A stretch of DNA of 64,000 nucleotides from Taxawa tesnikishii (nom. ined.) (Eukaryota > Ascomycota > Dothideomycetes > Dothideales): assembly GCA_030247885.1 (NCBI GenBank), contig JAPDRO010000012.1:620001-684000 (forward strand), read 5' to 3'. The translations under genes and the position numbers were made by a program. Under the pieces are notes generated by a model. The model searched no databases. It saw nothing but the letters and a program-made list of their open reading frames with translations, and had not been told where the DNA came from. Positions 1-11,583 of the stretch are shown piece by piece (positions within the stretch are counted from its first letter, which is position 1; every line of letters begins with the position of its first letter).

Positions 1-78
1 GGTCACGGCACCGAGACCCTTGGGAGGCATGCTGTATTTTGTTCCACTAAGTGGTTCGGAGATTCCAAGCGTAGCCAT
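1..78 (-). CDS. 5' end of an unidentified protein (partial)
   Basis: An ATG at 78-76 on the minus strand opens a frame that stays open to the window edge, giving 26 codons (MATLGISEPLSG...). The peptide is Gly/Pro/Ser-rich and I recognise no family in it. The rest of the gene lies outside the window. It could be a first exon or a chance frame; only the clean ATG and uninterrupted frame support it. Confidence 0.35.
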   Translation of the reverse strand, partial: MATLGISEPLSGTKYSMPPKGLGAVT

Positions 79-496
79 CTTCTAGAAGCCATAATATACG
101 TCTGAAAACAAAGGCTTTATTCGTTCACGTCAGAAATGATCCTGAATGAAGACTGCTCGTTGTTTCTGTAATGTCCATCTTTTTTGCTTGAGTATGTTGC
201 CCTTAGTGTGGACCCATTCTCTCTGTTGATTTGGAGTATTATATCGTTAGATCTAAAAGACGTGAAAGGGAAAGCTTTCTGAATTACGTGTGCGATGTCT
301 TCCTGAGAGACAAAGATTGCAAACTTGGACACATCACGCAACGATGCAAGTTCTATTTGCCTCTTTCCTTCCGCCCTACTGTCCAGACATCAAAGCTCAA
401 CACCGCGAATCAACAAGTGAATCTATCTCCATTTCTTTTACTCCTTTAAGGTACCGTCCCGTTTGAGTCTCGTTTGTCTTCTGATTCCATTGAGTC
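79..496. other. intergenic, nothing recognised
   Basis: About 420 bases between the partial gene at the left edge and the stop of the next minus-strand gene. Only short overlapping frames without family character are present. It should hold the promoter of the partial gene and the 3' flank of the hypothetical gene. Confidence 0.5.
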
Positions 497-2125
497 TCAG
501 CATCTTCCCTCTCGTGTTTCCCTTTGCATCCTCTTCTTCGTCATCCCCCTCTTTCGCTTCTTCCCAGCCTGCGCTTCTGGTTCCGGACTGGAATCCTCAG
601 GAGTGTTGTGCCCGATCCTGATCGAGCTACCTTCCCTGCTGTTCTTCTGATCAGTATTGGGGTCGGCCTTGGTGACCTTAGTGGTTTTGGTGGTCTTTAA
701 AGCTTTGGTCAAATGGGAAGGCTTAGGCGGCTGAACGGGCGCGGGCTGGCGGCTGGTTGTACGCGACCTTTTTGTACGCTGGGAGGGACGTCTTGGACTG
801 ACGGCGGTATTGCTAGCTCCGTGGCGGGTGGCAAGTCCTTTTGGTCGTGGTGATTGCGTTAGGTTCTTTGCTGCGGTAGACGCATCGTCATCGTCGTCGT
901 CCGGATTTGGGTGCATGAGCATATTGGAATCTTCGCTATTGGCGTCCTCACCTTTCGCGAGATCCGGAGCGGATACATTGTCTGGCATGTTGAGGCCTCT
1001 ATCATCTCCGTCTTCCTCGTTGAGACTGTCTTCATTTGTAGTTTCTCTGGGGGCAGGGTTGACGGGCGACTGCGAGACATCCAACTCTTCTGAGGGAGCA
1101 GCTGCGGCAGCATCGAATAGTACCTCAACAGCTTCTCTTAACTGTCTGTCTTTCTCCCGTCCTGGACTGCAATTGATAGGATTGAATCCCAAATTGGAAT
1201 TTGGAGGGGCCGTAGGTGAGGTTCCGGTTCTTCTCTTGCTCCCTCTTCCGCTTCCTGGGTTTTGTTCGTCGTTGCATTGCGTGCTGACCTTCTGGGCCCT
1301 TCACCGTTCATCGGCTTCACGGCTGGTGCTGCTGCCGCTCTTGTGCCTTTTTCTTCTTAGGGGTTTTCTGGAGGATCATCATCGGATTGCGAACCCGAAT
1401 CAGACCTCCCATCGGAACTTGGTATCTGCTGGGGCGATTGTTCTGGCCCGCAAAATATCAAGTTAAGAGCCCGTACAAGCCTGGATCTCGTGGTCTCTGT
1501 CAGTCCCTGCTCACCGTTCTCCAGCCGTCTCGTCAGAAAAAGTGCCGTGGCTTCATTGAGAGGAGGTTCACTGGGGCGCTGTTCCAGATCATGTAGCCGC
1601 CGTCTTATGTCCTGGAGATCTTGGTGGGAGAGCTGATCCTGCTGGTCGGAGCTGGAACCTTGTGGGGTTGAGCCATTTTCGAGGTCGTCCAGGCGCCTGC
1701 TGTGACTGGTTCGTAATTCTTTGATTTTCTTATCGGTATCTTTGAGCTTGCGGTCTTGATCTTGTCGTAGGGATGCAATCAGTCCAGGCGTATCCCATAC
1801 CCGTTCCTCCAAGGTGGTGACCTGCTGCTCGAGCGCTCGCAAATCCCGATTGAGTTGCGCATTGGTGACCATGTTGTAGCTTAATTCCGCCTGCAGTGCG
1901 AAGAAGGTTCGAGCCTGATGATCCTTGACATTGAATGTTATATGTCCTGAAAGACAAAGACACAACAATTGACGCGGTAGACGTCGTCTTGGACGAATTT
2001 GCTCGCTGCTTCTGCAGCCTTTGTCGTCGCTGCATGAAGTGCCTCGGTATTGTTGCAACTGTTCGGTTTGTCTTACTGGTTTTGAAGGTTGTGTCTCTGA
2101 TGTGCGACGTGAAAGAAACTGACAT
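497..2125 (-). CDS. coiled-coil, disordered hypothetical protein (frame broken)
   Basis: I do not recognise the family. A probable ATG at 2125 is followed by a short exon (donor near 2079) and then a helical stretch in which heptad-like Leu/Gln/Arg patterns (about 1370-1900) indicate a coiled coil. The C-terminal half (497-1210) is disordered. It has a run of six Asp, many Ser/Pro/Thr residues and two Lys/Arg-rich patches near the end that look like nuclear localisation signals. The reading frame must change near 1936, near 1357 and near 1240. At 1936 and 1240 a small indel joins two plausible peptides, in line with the homopolymer errors seen elsewhere in this window. It could instead be two adjacent genes, or have introns I could not place. 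A nuclear scaffold-like role is a guess from composition only. Confidence 0.45.
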
Positions 2126-2426
2126 TAGTTGTATGCAGGGCTGGGTGTGACACGTAGAAACAGTTCTGGGAGAGCGAAACAGGCCTTGACTTACCATTGT
2201 GCAAGCAGGTTAGAGCATACATTGGGAGCTCTCAAGAGCACCTTGATCGGTGTTTCTTGCTCTGGTGTCCTGCTTCTGAGAAGTGCAACGATGTTAGGAA
2301 GCTTTTATACTTGGGTCTCATAATCTTCGTTTTCATGCAAGGGTTCTTGCTGCCTCAGACTTATCCCAAGCTAGCAAGCGTGTTGCAATCGAGCAGTATC
2401 ATCAAAAGACCTCATCTCGCAAACGC

Positions 2427-3178
2427 TCAGCTCGCACTCTTCTTCTTCTTGTCCTCCACCAAATCGATGTTGTCCTCTGGCACATTCTTGTAGTTCTCCG
2501 TGATATAGTCAAGGACATCATCACTCAAATCTCCCTGGACCGTGATCTCTTCACCTCCACTCGCGACCTTGGTGACACTGCTGCCCGTTGCGAACTTCTT
2601 TCCAAAGTCCTTAGCCACCCTCTTTAAGTCCAGACCGTGTGCCTCTAGCCCTGTGATGCATGTGACATATTTCCTCTTGTTGCGTTCGACGCGTTTGATG
2701 ATGACTCTGGCGCTGGCTCGCTTCTCGCTTTCCCTTGCTTCTTGTGCCTCGGCCTTTGCGGCTTTCTTCTGGGCGTCTTTCTCTGCACGCTTCTGGGCGT
2801 CAACACTTAACTCGCTGAGTCCGGTTGTGATGTCTGTGATGCCAGCGGGTCAGTACATGGGGAAATTGTGAAGAGTGTCCTGGGAGCGAACCATCCGAGT
2901 AGAGCTTCTGGTGCAGGCTGGGGTTGTTCTTTTGCAGCCATTCTTCACACTTCTTCGTTGTGCCGCCGAATTCGCAGTACTGTATGTGCAATTCAGTCTC
3001 GGATCTCGCGGATGGTATTGGGAGGCACGGCTTGCCTACCTACTTCTACTGGTAGACTGCAGACTGGGACATGGCGTTAGTACGGTGCAGTGCAGCGGTC
3101 ATCGAGGGCGAAAGACATACTGCCACAATAGACAACCTGCTTAGGCGGAGCTGGACTTTGAGAAGCGACTTCTGCCAT
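2427..3178 (-). CDS. TMA22: Tma22 / DENR, translation machinery-associated SUI1-domain protein
   Basis: Tma22 (human DENR) pairs with Tma20/MCT-1 and acts in 40S subunit recycling and reinitiation. Four exons: 3121-3178, 3044-3063, 2892-2979 and 2427-2833, giving 190 residues. The N-terminus has the zinc-binding cysteine pattern YCG-x-CSLPxEYCEFG followed by CEEWL; the second exon is only 20 bases and splits that motif. The C-terminal SUI1/eIF1-like domain includes VERNKRKYVTCITGLE and the ending KFATGSSVTK...GGEEITVQGD, followed by a lysine-rich tail. All introns are 57-64 bases. The third donor (GTTCGC) is non-consensus, so that junction is the least certain. The frame is intact. Confidence 0.92.
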
Positions 3179-3475
3179 TCCTGAAGGGCGATATGGTGTT
3201 GAGTTTACAGAGTTAATGATGGCACAAGTCTGGATAGCGGGGCTTGGTGGGGGTTAAAGTCGTATGGTATGAGTACCGAAGTCTTGCCGTTCGAAACTTC
3301 ATGTGCTTCAGATGGGAATGAAGGGGAAAACATCAGTGGCACGGCAACCTCATTCTAATGATTAGGAGCATTGATTGTGTTTTGTACATCTGTAGCCATT
3401 GAAAGCTAGCTATTTCGTTCATAACCTCGTTAGGATAGTATCTCATGTGGATCCAGTCCATCATCCATTCCCAAT

Positions 3476-4475
3476 TTAGACATCGAGTCCCTTGACCACA
3501 ACGCCCTTGTTCCATTCGTAACACATGATCCTAGCAGCTTCATTCGCGGACTCAAGATCGACCAAAGCACTGACGAGGTACAGTGCGGAGTCAAGACCGC
3601 TTGTAATACCTGAAGTGGTGATCACTCTGAGACCACCCAGCTTCAAACCCATTCTCTTGGTTATGCTCTCTCTGCGCTTGTTGCTCTCCTGCCAGGAGCT
3701 ACTGCCCTTCCTAGCGTTGCTTGGACGGCGGCCTCCGGCGTCGGAGCGGCGCCTGATGTAGGGGTTCTCATCCTCGTTCTCGCCAAGGTCGAAACGAAGG
3801 TTGTTGACGACGTAACGTTCCTCCATAACGTCGGTACGCTCGGCAAGATCGCGCTGTGCAGCCTTGGAGCAAATGATCTCCATTTTGGTGATGTAGTCTG
3901 GGTGCGTAGTGGCACTGAGACCGGCCAACAGACCCAACTCGGCGAGGTAGAGAGATCCAGTGCAGACAGCCATGAGGGTACGCTCCCTGCTTGGATTCTT
4001 GATCTGCAGATCGGCAAAAGCTTTGATGAGGGGCATTGGCTGCGCGCCCTTTGTCTTCATGACCTGCTCAACACCTCCGCCTGGGACGACCACCACGTCG
4101 AACTCCGCAAGACGACGCATGGCTTCCTTGTAATCGATGTGAGCACGGAACGAGGCGCCCTGTGCAGACACAACATGCTCTGAGTCGGCAGCAAAGGTGA
4201 AGGTGAAGGCCTTGGATTCTGGAGAATGGAAATGTCAGTCTTTGTCACGTGCCTGACGTCGGGAGGCGGTATGGAGGCGGTAAGGAAGCGAAGAAGGGCA
4301 AAGTGAGGTCTGGTAGCAAGGACGGCATACCTGGGTCTTTAATATTGTGACGAGCATGAGATAGGACCTCCAATGGGCCGATGAAGTCCAGGGAATCCAT
4401 TCCTGGATGGAGAGTGAAGAGGACCTTGATCTGCTCGGGGGCAGCCTCACCGTCCTCTGGAATTACTGCACTCAT
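3476..4475 (-). CDS. DJ-1/PfpI family protein
   Basis: Two exons (4331-4475 and 3476-4218; 112-base intron) give 295 residues. The fold signature is clear: VVVPGGG, then the nucleophile elbow AVCTGS with the candidate catalytic cysteine near residue 134, then VVNNLRFD and a C-terminal ITTSGITSGLD segment. The family contains amidases, isonitrile hydratase-like enzymes, glyoxalases and the stress protein DJ-1; the substrate cannot be read from the sequence. Between the core strands is a basic Arg/Ser-rich insert of about 40 residues (RRRSDAGGRRPSNARKGSS...) that is probably a disordered loop. The start is the first in-frame ATG and gives a typical N-terminus leading into VLFTLHPGMDSLDFIGPLE. 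Confidence 0.85.
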
Positions 4476-5231
4476 CTTGCCGGTATTGATGTAGTCTGCG
4501 AAGTGATTGATAGAAGAAAAGCAGATGAGAATCAGAAGAAGGATGGAAGGAAGAGTGAGAGCTCAAGAAGTACACGAGACGGAATGTGGGGGATGGTCAG
4601 GTGAATGCGGGGAAGCTTTTAAAGTTTGCCGGCGTGATGCGGGATTTGCGGGGAGCTTTAACGAGCTCTAACCATTCACGGTTTGGTCTCTTCTCTTCCA
4701 AGCGCAGACTCGTCAACAAGCTGCAACAAAGATGTTGATCTGAACGCTTTGCAATTGAGTTTGGGAACTCAGTGACCGAAACAGACGCCGGTTGAAACGT
4801 CTTGTAAGCCAGCAGGTACATTTCGGACGCGAAAACAAGTCGGAAGCCGATGATCCGTCTGTGCGTGCTGTCACACGACCCGTAGCACCATCATCAGAGA
4901 CTCAGGGCAAGCTCTCCGCCGCTCTTGGCTTGGAACGGTAATGATGCGAGCTTACAGCTTACAGCTCAGGGGAAGCCGAAGCCTTGGCCAATAGGATCTG
5001 TCGTCGTGATGACAAGTGTTACGTTGCTCAATGGCTAGCAGCTAGTAAGCCCTCGCAGTGCAGCGTATCGTGTGCTTACACCTGACCACGCCTGCAGGTG
5101 CATCATCAGGTGCCTGAAGATGCCCGCGGGGCGTACGGTCAATGGCACGCAAGACTACGATGCAAAGTGCAGCTTTGAGACATTGACGAGGGATTTCTCA
5201 ATGGAGCCCGGTAGCAGAGCATAGCATTCTG
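4476..5231. other. intergenic, promoter side of the DJ-1 gene
   Basis: About 750 bases between the DJ-1 start codon and the TPC1 stop codon. I see a repeated 'cttacag' pair near 4952-4965 and no coding potential beyond short chance frames. No RNA gene was recognised. Confidence 0.5.
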
Positions 5232-6304
5232 TCACTCTTCTCCTTCTAGTTTCAGAAGCATGCCCATCGCCCTCTCGTATGTCCACATCGTAACCGCGCT
5301 CGCAGGTGCAGCTTTGATCAGGCTGACACTCAATCCTCTGTACAATCCCCGAGCACCTTCTCTACGCAGGATCGTTTTGATAGTCCCGAGTATACCAGCT
5401 TCGTAGACGGGAATGTTCCTGTGAATGTACCTGGCCCTGGTGGGGCCTTGCACCTGTAGTCGCTTCCTGACCGTGTCAAGAGGGAATACCGCCGTCTTGG
5501 ACAGAACGCTTGAAAGAACACCTGCGATGGCGTCTCCCGAACCCAAAGATTCCAGTGGAAGAGAGATGCCAGCACAGACCGGCTTAAGTGACTCGTAGAG
5601 GGCGAAGAATAGTCCCATATAAGGCACCACCTGCCCTACACCCGCACTCAAACCCCGGAAGAAGCCACGAGGTCCTTCCTGACGTGCAATATCTCGTATG
5701 GAACCAATTAGCGAGGCATAGACGCGTTCGGTGCCTTGTGCAGCAAATCGCGTGCGCAGAAGATCCAGTGGGTATGTACTGGCTGTCGCGGCCGTCCCTG
5801 CTACAGCACCAGCTATAAAGCTGACTGCGGACCCAGGAAGTTCGTATTGCTCAGGTAACTCGTTCAGCGCCTGGGTAGTAGAGCGATAGCTCAGGAACTG
5901 TACGCCTCCATATGTCACGTAGAGCCATTCGGCTGGCACGTTTCCCTTCCACAGTCCCGTCAGACCCTCTTCGCGCAATATCGTCTTCAAAGTAGATAGA
6001 GTTCCTTTGTATATTGGACCACGCTGGGAGGAGGGAGGATGCGAAAGCGGATCGGTGAGGGAGTGAGACTGGAGTTGTAGTCGGATCTTGATTACGTCCA
6101 GCGGTGCTATGCAAAACCTGAAACGATTAGGACACGGTTTTGGTTAGTCGATGGATGGAAACGTACCTGGATATCAGACCTGCAATTCCTCCAGCGATTA
6201 CGGTTTGGGTGCGGGAGCCCTGTTGCGTGTAAGAACCTGCCGACTGGTAGGACGACGTGCATCGCACCTACCTCATTCCTCAAGGGTTTTGGCTCGGACG
6301 ACAT
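5232..6304 (-). CDS. TPC1: mitochondrial thiamine pyrophosphate carrier Tpc1
   Basis: Inner-membrane carrier that brings thiamine pyrophosphate into the matrix for pyruvate and 2-oxoglutarate dehydrogenases. Exons 6272-6304, 6167-6219 and 5232-6117 give 323 residues, normal for the family. All three carrier repeats are visible, with PLDVIKIR in repeat 1, [14 protein letters not shown] in repeat 2 and [14 protein letters not shown] in repeat 3, plus the matching [20 protein letters not shown] and [10 protein letters not shown] segments. The two introns are 52 and 49 bases. The start codon is 219 bases from the divergently transcribed dioxygenase gene, so the two probably share a promoter region. 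TPC1 is favoured over other carriers from overall resemblance; the subfamily is inferred. Confidence 0.9.
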
Positions 6305-6523
6305 ACATCTGTCTTTTATGAGCGTAGTTGCACGTACGGGCCCGGCGAAAAGAGCGCGTCCTCGGGCCGGTGGTCAACTTGGGTAGCTGCAATTGTTTTG
6401 TAGTTCATATTGCCGACTGCTAGCTTGTACGACCCGAGGCAATGGAGGTTCTTGGCATTGCAACTGGGGAATCACCACGGCCACTTCAATCTTGCATTAC
6501 TCTTCTCGCAGCAGCATTTCGAC

Positions 6524-8127
6524 ATGAACCTTTCTAAGCCCCGGAGGGCATTGTTCCGCCATGTCGCCCTCAAGGAGCATGCTCGCTTGAAACGAATGCC
6601 ACGTGTTTGCTGGACGGTTAGAAGGTATCAATCTTCAGAGGCCCAAGCCCAGCAGAACATCGAAGACCGCACCGATGCGGCCTTTGTAAAAACCGCCCAC
6701 GATTCCCGAAAGTCGGTAGCGGGTTCTACAAGCGCTGGCGATGGATCAACGCCAGCCAACCCTCGTTCGTTACGATCACCTGATCCATCTCAGCACCTCG
6801 TGTCCCTCCGAATGGGTGGGAGAACGTTCCGTTTTGATCCCATCTACTTGCGGGACTCGTGTGGATGCCCGAAGTGTGTTGATCCGTCGACTCGCCAGAA
6901 ACAGTTCTCGACGATTGACATTCCTCGAACAATCAAGGCTGCTGATGTCACAAGTGATCAGGATGGTTTTGTTATAAAATGGTCGGATGACGTTCGCGGC
7001 TTCGACGACCAGCATCATACCAGACTTAGTTTGGCCTTTGTCGGACGAATCGGCGGAATTTTGGCCTACGACTACGCCAAATACAAGACTGCCTGGGGGG
7101 CGAATTTGTTTCAGGACCTAGATCGCATCTGTTCATGAACTACGAAGACTATATGGCGGACGATACCAACCTGAGCACAGCGCTGATGCAACTCCAAAAG
7201 TTTGGACTTGTGTTTATCAGGGGCCTTCCGGACACAGAGCAAGCAGTCGTTGATGTGGCAAATCGGATAGGGCCTCTCAAAAACACATTCTACGGTCTCA
7301 CTTGGAATGTTCGATCCGTTCCGAATGCCAAAAACGTCGCATATACACACCAAGATCTGGGCTTTCACATGGATCTGCTTTACATGCATCAGCCGCCCAG
7401 GTTGCAACTTCTTCACTGTTTGCGGGCTTCGACTTCAGGAGGTGCATCCTTATTCACCGATGCATACCGAGCTGTGGTAAAGATGTTACAAAACCATAGA
7501 AAAGAATTCGATGTTCTCAGGTCAATCGACGTCAATTATCACTACGACAACGACTCACAACACTACTTTCAGTCGCGGCCGGTCATACAGCTCAAACCCG
7601 ACACACCATCGGACGTCCTTGCACCGTCGGGTAATGACAACCCTCATGCTATACTGCCGTTCATTGAGGCCGTCAATTGGTCCCCGCCCTTTCAAGGTCC
7701 TTTCGGCTGGAAGTCCGGTGGAAATAACGCCTTGAACAAGAACGTGCGCGCATGGCATCGTGCCGCGCGGATTTTTCGTAACTTGGTCGAGGCGAAAGGT
7801 GCTGTCTATGAACGTCAAATGGCACCTGGGGAGTGTGTCATTTTCGACAATCGCCGAGTGTTGCACGCAAGAACGGCGTTCAAAGTCGATGATATTGGGA
7901 AGGAGCGCTGGCTGAAGGGTGCGTACCTAGACTGGGATCCCTGGGTTTCGAAGATGAGAGTTCTGGGGCGAGACGTCATAGCGAAGAAGACCGCGTCGAA
8001 TGTTGATCCTGAGGATGATGGTCAGCCGGCCAAGGGAGAGCAAGATGCACAGGAAGATGTCAATTTGGATCTAGCCGGTCTGAGGACGCATTTTAATGAA
8101 ATGGGTCGGAGAGCATCGAATTCCTGA
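6524..8127 (+). CDS. gamma-butyrobetaine dioxygenase-like Fe(II)/2-oxoglutarate enzyme (frame broken)
   Basis: Member of the BBOX/trimethyllysine dioxygenase family of carnitine biosynthesis; which of the two steps it catalyses is not settled by sequence alone. The ATG at 6524 begins a basic, Ser-containing leader (NLSKPRRALFRH...) typical of mitochondrial import. An N-terminal zinc domain follows, with the LRDSCGCPKC cysteines, then the double-stranded beta-helix with the iron-binding HMD (in GFHMDLLYM), the TFYGLTW segment and the distal His in RRVLHARTAF. The frame ends at a TGA near 7135 and resumes in another frame at the Met-Asn-Tyr-Glu-Asp segment. No donor/acceptor pair fits, and homology flows straight across, so a small indel at about 7120-7134 is likely. 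Corrected length is about 534 residues. The C-terminus after about residue 490 is acidic and probably disordered. Confidence 0.82.
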
Positions 8128-8251
8128 TCGCAAGAACTGCATGGAAACGGATGACGTGAACGGCGCTCGCCACCCTTCTGGTCAGGCTTGTACATATGTT
8201 TCAGGCAGCACAACCACAGGAACCATCTCTCTTGTCTGCTGCTATTCTTTC

Positions 8252-8699
8252 CTACTTCATGCCGGTCACCTGCGTCCACTGGGTCCAAGTCGCAAACTCA
8301 TTAACCTGGCGCCGCTCATCGCGTTGGTCGCGAATGTTCGCCTCCCTCATGTCGAGCGCCTGGATGGCTTGAAGCAGGCGTTGACGCTCTACAGTATCTT
8401 GGATGTCGACGGCCTGGCCAACAGTGAGTTGGTCTTCATCTATTTCTGTATTGGTTAGCCACAGTATATATACACCTGCAATTAAACATCTTACCCTCTT
8501 CGCCGTCGTCTTCGTCGAACTCTTCGACTGCCGGACCTTGCTTTTCGAGAGTGGAGTAAGCGCGCTCCGTAAAGCGTCTGCACAGGAGCAAAACCACGTG
8601 GGCCAACCCATACGAGGCTAGGCCGACTGCTAACGTGATGGTGAGGTAGTTGTAGAAGTCCATTAGCGATAATTCAGCTGCGGAGCTGTGCCGGAGCAT
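8252..8699 (-). CDS. small single-pass membrane protein with C-terminal coiled coil
   Basis: Family not recognised. Two exons (8495-8699 and 8252-8445; 49-base intron with clean GTAAGA..TACAG ends) give 132 residues. One hydrophobic segment of about 20 residues (YLTITLAVGLASYGLAHVV) sits near the N-terminus, then a basic stop-transfer (LCRRFTER), an acidic linker (EEFDEDDGEE) and a charged helix rich in Gln/Arg/Glu likely to form a coiled coil. Alternative starts are the downstream ATG at 8663 (120 residues) or an upstream ATG at 8777. It is convergent with the dioxygenase gene, 124 bases between stops. The membrane location is inferred from hydropathy. Confidence 0.6.
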
Positions 8700-9329
8700 G
8701 TCTGTGTGGATCGATACGAAGAAGTTTGTACAGTATGGAAGAGCAGTATACGATCGTTGCATCAACCCCGTGCTCATGAATGTGTTGCATACCTTTCACC
8801 CCTAGACAGAGCAATGCAATAGTGTCTCGTGTGCGCTTTCACCATGCTGTAACGTAACGCCGACACGGCATCAGCGTCTCACTGGCTGAGACACTTCACT
8901 TTTCACGCAGCGAACTGAAATCCCGATACGAAACCCTCACATCGTCGATTCGCTTGGCTGTTGGCAATCTGGCGCATCGCAATCAATACAGAGACTGTTC
9001 TCGTGTTCGCGCTTTCTCACTCTCGTGTCTTTGCCTAGTTTCCTGTACGGCATCAGACAGGCACATGGACGGCTCTTGGAGTGAGGTTGACTCGCCGCTT
9101 TGTTCCTCGGTCTCGGTCCCCCACAGATGCTAGAGGCCACAGCCGAGGCACCTCAAAGCGGTAAACGCGTGGTGAGATCACCAACCCGACCATCCGAGGG
9201 AGTTTCGCCAAATGAAATATGGCGTAGGACTGCTCTGCTCTGGTCTTCTGACCGTCCTTTCCCCATCCTCTTCCTTGTATACCCCTCTTCGTCCTCCCTT
9301 TGCTTCACCAATTCCCCTAATCTACCACA
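8700..9329. other. intergenic, upstream of the acyl-CoA oxidase gene
   Basis: About 630 bases between divergently transcribed genes. It is pyrimidine-rich on the plus strand just before the oxidase ATG (about 9240-9325), as is common for fungal promoters and leaders. No RNA gene or repeat was recognised. Confidence 0.5.
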
Positions 9330-11583
9330 ATGGCACCAACACCGCAGTGGGTCAAGGACCTCAAGCCATCCGGTCCCCAGGGCCACGAGCTTCTCGCTAC
9401 TGAGCGCGCCCAGTCTAAGGTTCAGGTCGAAGCTCTCTCCAAATTCCTTTTACCCAAGAAAAGCTCGACCAGAAGCGGAAGATTCTCAGCATCCTTCAAT
9501 CCGAGAAGGTCTTCGACAAGTCTCAGAACTACTTCGCCGGACGGATAGACAGGTTCGAGACGGCATTGGCACGGGCAAAGAAGCTGCGTCAATTGCAAGT
9601 CAAGCACGGATGGACGGTGGACGATAAGCAGGTCGCCAACGAGCTCATCAGCGAGCCCGGCCCGTATGGACTGCACGAGAGCATGTTCCTTGTCAGTATC
9701 ATGCCACGAGCCTTGTCGAACCTCCTACTGACACCGGATCGTTCTCCAGATCACCCTCAGAGATCAAGGAAACGCAGAGCAACACGAAAAGTTCCTCAAG
9801 AAGGCTCAGGCGTACGAATACATTGGCTGCTACGCCCAAACAGAGCTTGGACACGGTTCAAACGTCAGAGGATTGGAGACTACAGCAACATGGAACCCCG
9901 AGGACAAGACCTTCACAATTCACTCTCCCACTTTGACGGCATCTAAGTGGTGGATTGGTTCTCTTGGTAGAACCGCGAACCACGCCGTTGTCATGGCGCA
10001 ACTCATGCTCGACGGCAAGTCCTACGGTCCCCACCCATTCGTGGTACAAATCAGAGACATGAAGACACACAAGCCTCTGGACAACATCCATATTGGAGAC
10101 ATTGGACCCAAGTTTGGTTACAAGTGAGTGGAAAACAAGCGGTTTCGATACGGGTTACTGACTGCTGTAGCACCATGGACAACGGTTTCCTTCTGTTCAA
10201 CAAGGTCAAGGTCCCACACATTAGCATGCTTGCTCGCTTCTCCAGCATCGACCCCAAGACGAACAAATACGTCAGACCCTCTTCTCCATCCCTCATCTAC
10301 GGTACCCTTACCTGGGTGCGGAGTACTATCGTCCTCCAAGCCGGTGGTGTCTTGGCCCGCGGTGTGACCATCGCTACCAGATATGCCGCTGTCCGAAGGC
10401 AATTCCAGGACAGGGATGCGAAGGGTCAGACGGGCGAGAACCAGGTGCTGAACTACACCACTGTGCAGATTAGACTGCTTACGCTCCTCGCCACCACATT
10501 CGCTCTGCACTTCACCGGCAGGGGAATGATGCAGCTGTACCAGGCAAACCAGAAGAAGATGGCTCAGGATGTTGGCAAGGCGGGCTCCCAAGAAAGGGGT
10601 GCTGGGCCCGAAGAGACACACTCCGGCAGCGATCTTCTTGCCGATCTGCACGCCACTTCTTGTGGTCTGAAGTCTCTGGCAAGTAGCACCGCTGTCGATG
10701 GTCTCGAGGTTTGCCGTCGTGCTTGCGGTGGTCACGGTTACAGCAACTTCAGCGGTATCGGACCGTGGTACGCCGACTACCTCCCAACCGCCACATGGGA
10801 GGGCGACAACTACATGTTGACGCAACAAGTCGCACGCTACGTAAGTTCAGGCTCATCCGTTGTCCAGCTGCTCAGCGCTAACGTTCAGAACAGCTTCTCA
10901 AGTCTGCGCGCTCCGTGCTCAAGGGTCAGGAGCCAACCAACGATACAACCTACATCCTCTCCAACTTCCTCGCCAGGTCCTCGATCGGCGCCGCGTTCGA
11001 CGTTCTCGGCAAGGACGAAGACATCGTCGCCGCATTCGCGTGGCGATCCGCCTTCCTGACCTTCGAGGCGCTCAAGCACCGCGACGAGCAGAAGAAGGCC
11101 TGGAACGACCTCCTCGTCGACTTCTACCGTCTCAGCCGTGCACACTCGCAATACATGGTGGTCAAGAACTTCTACGAAGCGCTCAACGGCCCCAAGATCA
11201 GCGACGACCTGGACCCGGAGACCCGTACCCTCATGCACAAGCTCTTCCGTCTGTACGCGCTGCACACGCTCGAGAGCGAGGCGAGCGAGTTCTACACCAG
11301 CGCCGCGGTCACGGTGCGCCAGATCCAGCTCGCACGCACGGATGCCGTCATGAAGTTGCTCGAGGAGATCAGGCCGCATGCTGTGCGCCTCGTCGACGCG
11401 TGGGACTTCCCTGACTGGCAGCTTGACAGCAGTCTGGGTCGCTATGACGGCAAGGTTTACGAGGACATGTTCTACCGCGCGAGCGAGCTCAACCCGCTCA
11501 ATGCCATCACGGTCGACCCGTACCCGAACAGCGAGACGCTGTTCAAGGAGGACGAGAGCAAGAAGTTCAAGAGCAAGTTGTAG
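9330..11583 (+). CDS. POX1: peroxisomal acyl-CoA oxidase (single frame break)
   Basis: FAD-dependent enzyme of the first step of peroxisomal beta-oxidation, converting acyl-CoA to trans-2-enoyl-CoA and making hydrogen peroxide. Exons 9330-9691, 9750-10123, 10171-10840 and 10894-11583 give 698 residues after one correction. Seen: FAD/acyl-CoA dehydrogenase core (GCYAQTELGHGSN, TWNPEDKTF, KWWIGSLG, YGPHPFVVQIRD), the acyl-CoA oxidase middle (VRRQFQDRD) and the helical C-terminal domain with ACGGHGY and TWEGDN. The protein ends in SKL, the canonical PTS1 peroxisome signal, which supports the chosen last exon. The frame breaks at the T run 9448-9451: adding one T joins LSKFL to the expected FTQEKLDQ. 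The gene is otherwise intact. Confidence 0.93.

Noticed and set aside
9440-9455. programmed ribosomal frameshifting as the cause of the breaks
   Set aside because: The shifts occur in many unrelated genes, lack slippery heptamers with downstream structure, and nearly all share the homopolymer-loss pattern of sequencing error.
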